A stretch of 64,000 bases of DNA, taken from Ricordea florida (taxonomy: Eukaryota; Cnidaria; Anthozoa; Corallimorpharia; Ricordeidae). Of the stretch, positions 12,301 through 23,800 are shown piece after piece; positions within the stretch are counted from its first letter, which is position 1, and every line of letters starts with the position of its first letter. Where the stretch lies: assembly GCA_949710005.1 (NCBI GenBank), contig OX453273.1:38005038-38069037 (forward strand), in the 5' to 3' direction. The position numbers and the translations under genes are program-made. The notes beneath the pieces were generated by a model that was not told the origin of the DNA, searched no databases, and saw nothing but the letters and a program-made list of their open reading frames with translations.

Positions 12301-15300
12301 ATTGCAGTCAAGTGACATCACGACTATTAATTCCTGCTAAACAACTGCACCTAAAAGCAAATTAACTTTCCTTAAATTGCCGAATTAGACCTTTGTCTTA
12401 CTTCGTGTCAAGATCTTTTGTTTCGGCCAAATTACACATTAGCTCCTTTGTTAGTGGTAGCGCTGAGGGACTTTGGCCGAAGCCAAGTAGACGCTGAGCT
12501 CGTGATTGATCACGAAATTATCGGCATGGCAAGGCTTAAGTTAAACCGAAAGATAGAAAGAAAGATGTTTGACTTTTGGGACGCTTTTTTTTTGTAGTCA
12601 TGTGACAGGTGAATAATTTTATTAATATTAATTTCTTTTTGCATTTCTTTTAATTAATTACTCTTTATGATGGGTATAAATTAGGTAATGCATACATATG
12701 GGCCAATTGGGTTGCTCCATGGGATATTATTCTCCCAAGTATAATTCTTTTTAGCTTAGAGGCAGCTGTTGAGCAGTAATAGTCCCGGCTTGTGTCACAT
12801 GGCTATATATAATATTAACAAACGTCACAGAAAACAGCTGGTACACCTGTCTTGAACGTAGCTGTTATAAGCCACGTAGCTCTTCAAAGTCGAGATAGCC
12901 AGCTTATACTCTCCGTTTTACTCATGGCGCCGAGTAACGACACAGTTCTTTCAACAAATTCTGTTACAACACAGGACATCGTGTTCGCTGTTTTGTTTTC
13001 GTTTATTGTGATAACGGGCGTCCCAGCTAATTATATCATCATCACTATTGTGCGAAAAACGCCATCAATGCACACAACGACCAACTACCTGCTAATGAAC
13101 TTAGCAGTGGCTGATTTACTAACCCTTCTGCTGTGTCAGGGAATCTATGAACTTCTCCTCAAAAACGTCAAACTCAACAAACCGTTGGGGGATTTAATCT
13201 GCAAGTTGTTCGCAGGAAACATCATCTTGCCTATTACGATCAAGAACGCCGCTCTAACAGTGTGTACCATCGCTGTAGAACGCTACCTGGCGCTGATGAA
13301 ACCGTATCGTTCCTCGCTAAGACTAACGAAATATAGGCTTCGCTTCGTCATTCCGCTGCTGTGGGTAGTAGCCATTCTTTGTTGTGTCCCAGATCTTTTG
13401 AGCAACACTTTTGACAGTAGCCAGTCAGCTGCCTACCCGTGCAATCGGCCCTGGACGCTGGAGAACTATCACAGTCATAAAGCTTTTATCGCCTTTACTT
13501 GTATATTCTTCGGGTTTATACCTAGCATCATTGTAGTTTTCTGCTACTTCGAAATATTCCGGGGGTTATTCATCAGCAAAACCATTTGTGATCGAAGTAA
13601 GTCCAGCGCCGAAGTCAAAGAGGACAAAAATTCAAAGAAACAACTTTTCAAGCTGCTTTTGTGGCTTTCATTGCTCTTTGTAGCGTGTATGTTGCCCTTT
13701 TCAGTGTTTTTCATTTATCTTATTACAATCGATCAAACCACTGTGGCTAAAAATCATCGTCTTTTAATTGTCATGCAGAATGTGTTTAAATTTCTTTTGG
13801 TTTCAAATTCATTTTGGAATCCATTGTTGTACGCTTTACAGAGCAGCAATTATCAAAATGCATTTAAGAAGATTTTTTGCTGTAAAAAACTCGGTTGAAA
13901 TTTGCAAAAGAAAACTGTTGCTATGGTCGCGGTGGGAACATCGAAAAAGCCCCACAGTTTAGGACAAGTGACAAAAAATAAACCTTCCAGAAAAAGTCGA
14001 TAAATTATTAGTTCTATTATAAATAATAAATACGTACGCCACCGAAAGAAAAAATGAGTGCTTTACTTTTAAATTGTTAAAACAGTTTCTCGTCCTCGAT
14101 GCAGTATTAGAAAAAACAACATGCAAAGAACACGTGGCAGGAGATATCCATCATTAAAGTATTATGAATGAAAACGCTATGTACTGGCAGAAATTAAATG
14201 AAAAATATCTCACAGGGACAAAGTAGGTCGATTTTAATAAAAGAAAAATTAAATTTCCTCTGAATTCGGAACAAAGCCGTCGGACTTTCATACAAACTCT
14301 TTCAAATCGGGAGCTTGGGCCGCCCGTGGTGACAGGAGTTGCACCACAGGTGGCATCACACCCAGTGCGAAATGTTTGATTAAAACCATAGTTAGTAGGA
14401 GGGTTCTGGAGACATACGGCTGCCAAGCACAGCAACATCCCAACGCCAGTCACTGACACCAAGCATTATTTAAGAAATTGTCAACTCTACCTTACTTAAT
14501 GTGAAAAGATCCAAAGTTTTTGTTGAAAGGTTAAGGAATGAATTGGACTTGTATTTATTTAGAAAACCTGATCAAGAGACTGTAGAATTTTCTCTCATAT
14601 AGTCCATGTTTGATAGTTATTTCAAGGATGGAGTTGCTGAAACGTTTTATGGCAAATACCATGTTAAAATATTCAAAATTTTTTAAAGGAAAATGCTGCA
14701 ACATTACTAGCAAGCAAGGTACCAGGTTGTATGCTAGCACACTGCAAGCACATTAGGCTTCCTTAAGTCAACAGCCCACTTTCGTAATCCAGGCTTTCAG
14801 AGAGAGAGAGAAAACTGGTCTGCCTTATCTGGGAGGATATGTGCTGCACAATCTCTACAAAAAACGTGGCAGAATAAACTCACTTGAGAACAAGGAGGCA
14901 ATGGCTGTTTTGAAATGTGGGAAAATGGAGGAGGGCTGGTTGCAAGTCTCAGTCGCAGAGGTCTGTGGCACATTAATAGGCCAGCAGAACACATTTTTAA
15001 CAATAAAGGAAACTGTTTCAGGCAGTTCTCCTCCAAAGCCAATGTACAAAATATGATATTGAGGGTATCATTCATAAATCAATTACTGACTGTGAAGTGC
15101 TATCAAATTTTTATTTGATGGTTTCTGATCCAGAGCTGGTACCAGATGCATGTGTCTTGACAGATACTTTGCATGAAATAGTGAGCTTGTTCTTAATGGG
15201 TTATTTTCTTTGGCCTGTGATGTCATTCAGAAATACAGGGTAAAAAACAGGCACTCAAAAACCAAAGGGTTGCGCATGGAAATCAAACGAAGTTGTGACA

Positions 15301-17788
15301 AGCACATTTCTAGACAAACTTAACTGACCTTTTTGTTACTTTTCAGTTCTGTGAATTAATGTTATGGTCCTATAGTCAGAGCAGGTGCTGTCAGCATAAG
15401 CCAAACGATGTTGATAACTCTCACAGATATTGCAAAAACCCAATACAATAAATTGTTTCATCATAATGGTTTTTGTACACTGTCTGCAGAAACAAAATAA
15501 ATTTTAACACACATTGAACCAAATTAAAATTTTTCCTAGATTCTTACTGAAGTCTATGAAAGAAAAGTTCATTTGGCTCAGAGATTGTTTCGATAATTTT
15601 GAAGGGGTATTGATAACAAAGATAGAAAATAAAAAAAAACAAGATATGATTTTTGCCTGGGAACTGCAAATTGAAAAAAGTTTGCCACACATGTCCAGCA
15701 ACGCTGGCTGGAATCGAAAACTGGGATGAGTTTTGATTCAAGGTACATTGTGACTTTTTTCTTTTGTACAACAAAAACCTGAGAATACATGTAATAACCT
15801 GTGGATTAACTAAGAACCTACAACATCTCACTGATTTGACAAAGAAATGCCCAAAATGATAAAAAGCTGTTTAGACTGACGAAGATACTTCAAATATATT
15901 GCGTGATCCTCATCAAATAGACTCCTAACACGGTAAAACCTCGGCTGTCGTCTACAACTGTCTCGAGCTCTGGAAGGAGATATGGCTCCACTACTCTTTT
16001 GAGGATGACACGATCAGAGAGTTTTTTAAAACTCCATCTTTCCACGGATTTCAAATTTTTCACTCTTTGACAGAATTCGGGTAGTAGTTGCTTTTGTTCG
16101 AAGATTTTACAACGTCTTAAACAACGGGACGTTCTGGTCTTGGTACTGGCTTGCATGTTTCATGGCTCCTCTTCGGCATATTCAACTAAGGTTAGACGCC
16201 AAATCTGGGTTTCTTTTTAGTCAGAGCCGCAACCAAACACAGCACAGTTGCGTCCAGATATTGCTTTCTACTAATCAAACAACCGAAAACTTAAATACAC
16301 CAACGCTAAATTGAGTAATCTGCCAAAATATTGCTCACTCGAGGTACAACTCGCTTGTTTCGATCTGCAAATGTCAGAGTCACTATCAGAGTCACGTGAC
16401 CAAGCGAAAACCATAACAAAGAGATGCCTCTTTGAAGTTTGCCGGGTTTCATAACCAGTCCCCTCTATTAACTATGATTAAAACGAACTGAAGTTTACGT
16501 TTAGTTGCATGTAATAAACAACAGTTGGGTCGCTGTAACTACTTTGAATAAATGACAAGCCATGCTCTTCGACATTTTTCTCATTATTTTCACTTTTAAA
16601 ATTGCTGGCTGAATATTCCGTATAAGAACACGATAAGAGATACTGAGCGTCAGATATGTATGTTTGGCAAATGCTCTGTTAAGAAAACAAAGTCCCGCTC
16701 AGTCCGTAAGACTTAACTGGTTCAATAAAACAGGTGTAAGCTATTTTGAGCTCTTTTGCACTTTATTCTTTTGAAGGGTGGCGTTTTTGCAAACACATGC
16801 ATGGAAAGAGCATTATAAGCAAGCAAGGTTGATCTTTACCTCAGCCAACACCATAAAAAGCTTAGGCTATGCTAGGTAAAGAAGCATTTATTAAACAGTG
16901 TGATTCCATTTAGCGTGTGCTATGACAAAGCACGGAAGACGTCACAATTTGGTAAAAATAAACGCAAGTACGTTCATGCGACTAGTGTTTCCATGAAGAT
17001 ATGGCGCAAAATGTTCTTGTTTAACACAACAAATGACGGCCTATGACGTCGATCGTTTTTCTATACCTCAATTACAGACTCCTCTGGGCAAATAAAACCA
17101 CTACTTTTTCCACATGTATGTAATTAAATTTATAGGAGTTCCCCAAACAACACTGGATTAATAGCAACATAAAAAACTATAGTATACAGTGTGGCTCAAA
17201 AGGAAAAAGTCTAGAGTGAAAGTTAATAGTAAAAGAAATGTACCGTGTTTATACAGACGTCGACTGTACATGCAAGCCAAGACAGGGATCGAGAAAAATC
17301 GGAAAAAACTCCAAAATCCAAAATTTCTCGACTTCGACGAAGTATGCTCAAAATTGTGTAAAAATTAAAGTCTATTCATATTGTAGGGTGAAGTAGGCTA
17401 ACTAAGTAAAACAGTATAGAACTATTTTGTAGCCTACAATACTGCAGCACTGAACCAATATTTACAGCTCCATGCATTATTAATGTTATTTGTTCACACT
17501 CAGTACCTTATATTTTTTGCAGTGCCTGGCTCTGTTACCATACTGTTGTTTACATTGTTCATCAACAGTGAATACAACTCCTGCCATCTCTGTTGGCAAT
17601 AACAGGGGATCCTTATTGGCGTGATGTCTTAAGCATTTACTTGCCTTCGAACTAATGAAAACAAAATATGACTTAAGTTGAGTATTGAATACAACACAAA
17701 AGGGTTTTTCGTAAATGTCAGCTCTGACGGAATAAATCACTGTAAATAGGACGACAAAAGAAACAACAGCAATAAAGACAGCAACAAC

Positions 17789-17823
<35 letters not shown>

Positions 17824-20800
17824 TGATGATGAGAGAGTAGCATTAAGGACAGTAAGAGGAACTTAGGGACGGACCATTAGAAAAGTCATGGGGGGGGGGG
17901 GGGAGGGGGTGGGGAAAAAATCAAAAAAAAATTCATGCAAGTGAAAATGCCAAAAAAAATTCATGCAAAGAAGGATGTAAAAAAAAAATTCATGCAGAAG
18001 GAAGGTCCAATTGTGATTTTTTCACACGTAGTAAAAAAAATTCGTGCAGAGGGGTTCACCTGATAAAAAAATTCCTGCACAAGCAGTGAGCGAAAAAAAA
18101 AATTCGTGCAAGCTGAAAATTCCCCACTCCCCCCTCCCCCAACACTTTTCTAATGGTCCGTCCCTAAGAAGTAAGAGCTACTTTCCAGTGCAACTTCAAC
18201 CAAGACCACCCAAATAAACTTCTACACAAATTTTGAATGTCTGTTTGGGACGCTGAACAACAGATTTGTGGCGAGTTTCTGCCGACAAGGGCCCGTTTCA
18301 AACGTCGAACTTTTCATGCGCCGAATTTAATGCAAACAAGAAGACGCCTGAAGGCGTTTACGCGGGATGTGTTGGTTTAAAATTGCTGATGCAGTATGCT
18401 TTTTTGCTGATTGCGCGATCATGGATATCCATGGTGCAATCCAACCTGACTTGCACGTGATTCGGAGTTACAGCCAATAAAAATTACACAATTTTTCGGG
18501 ACGGGCTCGGGATACGGGAAAGTTAAAAAAACAAGGCAATTTTTGACTTCCAAGACGACGAAAGGAATGCGCTACCGAATTTTATACGCTGGCTGACTAC
18601 GTCATCCCGCGTAATTACCTAGAACAAAAGATTTTCTTAATCAGCATTAGATTCGGCACATGAAAAGTTCGACATTTGAAACGGGCCTAAGGTGATTCTT
18701 TTTCGATCTTGATATGTTTTGTACAGTTATAGAGCAAATTATATGTATTTTACGCGAAATGTAAAATATTTTTCGAGATTCTGTTGTTTAGATACTCGAT
18801 CGTGATTGCATAATTTGTGTGAAGATTTGTTTGGGTAGCCTTGGTTCGAATAGTCGCAATATAACGCTAATATATAACGGGAATACTTTACGTATCTTTC
18901 TTTACTCTGCAAATTTTAGGTTTGAAAGAATAAGCACTAGTGAATGACGGGGCTTTAAGGGACGGCAAGAAATCAACAACAACAACAATAATAATAATAA
19001 TAATAATAATAATAACGTATCTACATAAACAATAATGTTCTACCTTTTTGCATCACACCCTTAGACAGTAGCCCTTATTCATACCGCTAATCTTTGCTAT
19101 TACACAAAATTGAGTAGAGGTAGGAATTGATAAAAATGATATCACACGTGTGTTGATATAAATTATATCTGCACATGTGTGATATAACTGTCGGGGTAGC
19201 CTTATTGTCGAGTTGACATCCCTTGGTTATACCACTAAATTATTACATAAAAAAGGAAAATCACTTACGAAAATTTATCTTCTAGTGTTGAAAAATATTT
19301 TACTCGTTAGCTGCGCTCACTCGTGAAATATTTTTCAACACGCAAAGAGAGATTTTGTATCTCCCCCTGGCCATGCAATATCCTCTAGTTATTACATTTG
19401 AGAGAGAGTATCGTCCATGTGAAGACCAGATTTTTCCCGAACCGTCAGAATTTTAATTTCAGATGTAGATTTAGAGCTGATCTTTTTTTGTTATCATTAT
19501 CCTTATCATTATCATTATCATTATCATTACTGCGCGTAAAAGAAAGTGGTTAGCTTCAGATTCACAAAATTCCTCCGCCAATCATCTATGGAAGTCCTAT
19601 CAACTCACAGTAATCCAAAATAACTTACAACAGCGCATCCAAAACCGCCCTATTTTTCTTACTTGATAAAGGAGCGGAAGTAAGCTTGGCTACACCACGA
19701 CCACTTCATTGCACCGCGACGATTTCTGAACAACCACTGAGAAGACATCAGATGTGATGTTGAACCCGCGTACTCCGAGCACGTGTTACCATCTCCGTCA
19801 TGATATGCACCAAGACTGAAGATACGTAAAATATGTTATATTAGAGGTGAAGAAAAAACAAAGCGTGAACAGTCTGCATATCATAAAGCAAATTCTAAAT
19901 GTGCATTATCAGAAACCTATAAAACTTAAGACATGTAACGCGTGTTCACAGCCTGTGCAGATATTTCCCACCCCGTTAGTTCAGTTGGTAGAGCGCCGGC
20001 CCTTCGAGCGGAAGGTCATGAGTTCAAACCTCGGCCGGACCAACACTCAAGGTCTTAAAATAACTGAGGAGAATGTGCTGCCTTTGTTATGAAATCTACA
20101 AATGGTAAGACTTTCTAGCCTTCTCAGATAAGGACGAAAAACCGTAGGCCCCGTTTCGCAGCACTGTTCTTGGGGGACGTTAAAGATCCCACAACACTGT
20201 TCGAAAAGTGTAGGGGACATAGACCCCGGTGTTGTGGTCGACCTTTGATGAAAGTTTGATTGTAATTATTTAATCAATAGGAGAATTGATGTAAAGTGAC
20301 TTTGAACATATCCATATAAAACAGAGCGCTACACAAATTCATTATCATTATCATTAAGTACCACATTTGAAAACTGCTTGCTCCAGTCTTCAAGTTAGAT
20401 TGTTGACATTGTGTCGCTTTCATGACGCGTCGTAAACAACTTGCATTTGTATCAACGACGTGTCCGCCATGTTTTGAGCAAAGGCGTGTATTTCCCAGTA
20501 AATACGACACACTACTAAAGGCAGTTTGATTCGTTAATTAGGTTTCTATTGTTTTCCGAATATGGTAGTTGGTAGATTGAATGTGGACATGCTGTGGTGA
20601 AAGACATTCAGAGGCAGTTACACGTTTTAACTTTTATATTGGTGTATTAAGTACTGAGGTGCTTGTCATAGACAACAACAACAACAACTACGACAAAAAG
20701 AGAGTTATTGGACTCTGGTGAGTGCAAAGTATTTTCAAATTATTAACGCCACCCTGAATATGAAAGCTGTCGCCTCTGTTTTTCCACTGGATATAGCTAC

Positions 20801-23800
20801 GAAAGGATCCATGCAAAATACGGCTACTCCATTCTGCCTTAATGAAGGAAAAAAATAGACCACGCTATATACAAGGAATGGTCTTAACAAGAAGAAAACG
20901 AGGAAAGAGAAAATTAACCCTGTCTGATATGATAAGGGGACATCATCTAATTTAAGCGCGGAATCTATTTATATCTCGTTCTATGGCTGCGCGGTTTCCC
21001 AATACCGCAAGTGGAAAGTCGAGGTCAAACGAAACAAGATATCAATGGTGCACTGAAATTACAAACACGCGATGAGAAGGACACTAGACATTGGTAAGTT
21101 GAAATAGTTTCCGGATCTAAAAATAGATTCTGTCCCCATTCATAATAAGAGAACCCAGTATGGAAGATGCGTTCTCTTACCTCGTTTTCTCTTGTCTTAA
21201 GTCAGAGGGCTGGAGCTTGTTCTCATTAGAAATACACTTTAATCAGCATAAAATTTGCGTCTCTCTATATATTAACAAGCCAAAATTGCAAACAAAACTT
21301 CATGATTGCTTATTGCCAGGCGATGATAAGGTAAGATGACCATCCCCAAGGGATGGGCTAGGGGAGGGGTAGGGGGTGCGCACCCTTCCCCCCCAATGAG
21401 ATGACCTGTCGTTAGGGTTGTTCCGTTTTAAAACTTGCTTAGGTCAACAGTCAGTTACGTCTTTCCTTAGAGGCACACCCCAAACTAAGAAAAATCCTGC
21501 ACTCGCTCCTGACCGCTACTAGAAACCTTCGCCATCCTAGACCCTTATCCCACGCCAGTTTTGCGGCCGATCATGAAGTGTCTAGTAGAGTCTGACTGGC
21601 AGGTTAATTCACTTTTTGACACTCTTTGCATCCCCTGCTTTTCGTAGCCTTTCTACCGCTTTTCGAGTCACTGACTCATACGGTGATTCATTGATCGACA
21701 TATTCATAACTATATACATGTATACTTACTTGTGACCAATCTCATGGGCTACAGTAAAAGCTAGGTCCAGTCCGTTGTCTTGGCAGACGCTGCATCGCTT
21801 TCTTGGATCGCACATTCCATACAAGTATGCCATACCTACAACATATCGGTACCGTATACAAATTCGCATTTCTCCTCTTATCTACGCGTTCCGAAAGTTA
21901 AAAGCAAAACAAGGGACACAAAAAGTGAACTTCACATCTGCTGCCATACACCTTTTCTTGATAACGTGAAAAGAGACTAATCAGGAGTGTCTAAACGTCC
22001 GCTCGGTGAATTGTAGTTTTCACCACTTCAAACCAGCGCAGCGTTAACTATGTCTGCTAAAGCAAAAGAAATTGTTTACTTACCAACTGTATCACAAGCT
22101 GATATCCTACTGGCGCAAATGTCTTTTCTGTTGATGAGAAAATAACAGACATAGTTCTTTTTCAAATCAGGTTCGAGGAGAAAACTAACATCACTGATAT
22201 ATCGTTGATGAACGTAATTGAACAAGTATAACTTATGGATGGATGTCCTTTAGTGTTATGATTACCTGGTAGTGAGAAGATAACCAAACCTACGGCTGTG
22301 ACTGGCTTGTTAGAGGGAAAGATACAATAACTACCGTTATTGCGGGTAGATACGTGGTGTATGGGGACTAATAATGTACCCAAGGCCATCCTTAGCAGTA
22401 CTTAAACATCGTCAAGCATCATTCTACATCCTTATCAGTACTTAGACATCCTTATTCATCCTTAGCAGTACTAAAACATCCTTAGACAACGTCTAAGGAT
22501 GTATAAGGATGTTTAAGTACTGATAAGGATGGCCTTCGGTACATTATTTGTCCCCATACACCACGTATCTACTAAGGCTTTACCTCGTTAATAAAACTGC
22601 GCCATCATAAGTTGGGTTAACACTGGATTTGTCCTTTGTGACCCATCTCTGCCATTTACAAAAACTGTCCAGCGTCCTGTCACCATGGTGAGTGATTGAC
22701 AACCCTTTCTGTCAGTCAAACATGACAGCCAAATCGTTAATGCTTCTGTATTAAAGATATTCATAGATTCAATTTAAAAAAAAGGAACATCCAAGAAAAC
22801 ATGCAGTTATCATGAGATTCAAATGTTAGCAGTCCTTTCATCCACTATTGCTGGGTAACAGTGAAGAGCAAAGGGGATAAGAAACTCCCGAGAATGGGGT
22901 GATGCCTCCCATTGGGCTTTGTAAATTTAAATAATATTGCCGTCACCTTGTTTTATCTATGACAGCCACGAATAATACAGTCGCGTGGCTCAAACATTGC
23001 TGGTAGAGTTGTGCGAACGGTTCCAGCATTGTTGCGCTACGGCTTCAGTGATCATGTGCAAGGGAACAAAGAAAATGTTTTATTGGATATTCAAAAGTTG
23101 ACCTGGTTCAGACTTCGACCAGATGCACAAAACAACACATAACTCGGTTTGCAAACTGACATAACATGTGGAGCCCAAGAAAGGACCCTTTTTAGCACGC
23201 TACAAGCTGGGAAACGTAAATCGGACTTCCCCTTGTAAGAGTCGGACGTAGTCAAATCCTGGCAATAATATTACGCAGAATATTTGTCCCATGAACCTAC
23301 TGGTTTAATTTCTTTGTTATGGAAAAGAATGTTTTTCATCGCGGTAACTTCAATGATAATATAAATTGGTTCTATATGGCCTCACGACGGAGTCATTTGG
23401 GTGGTGGTCGCGACGTTTCGACTGCTTACTGTCAGTCTTCCTCAGGCGATGAAGAAGACTAGCAGTAAGCAGTCGAAACGTCGCGATCACCACCCTAGTA
23501 ACCACGTCGTGAGACCACAGAACTAATTTACATTATCATTTAATTTCTTTGTTCCTATGAGTCTCCTATAGCCATGTGGTAGGGCATTCGTACTAGTCAA
23601 CTGAGGGTCATAGGTTCGGCACTTTTTTCAGAGAACAAGGATTTTATTCTTTCGAGTTTGCATGTGCCATGCTCAGAAATTACATCTTTTCATTTATTCA
23701 CCAGGCTGAGCACAAATCGTCTTCATAATTTCACGACGTCAGGAGTTGTTGGCTAACAATGCTTCACACTCTTGCGCGCAGGCTAAGAGGTAAAGCTCGC

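Noticed and set aside
12852..12923. N-terminal extension of the GPCR
   Set aside because: The first codon is TTG, not ATG, and the added 24 residues have no supporting start context. The ATG at 12924 gives a normal glycosylated N-terminus.
19970..20042. tRNA-Arg gene
   Set aside because: Box A and B fit, but acceptor and anticodon stems do not pair and the sequence runs on into a SINE body with a repeat tail.
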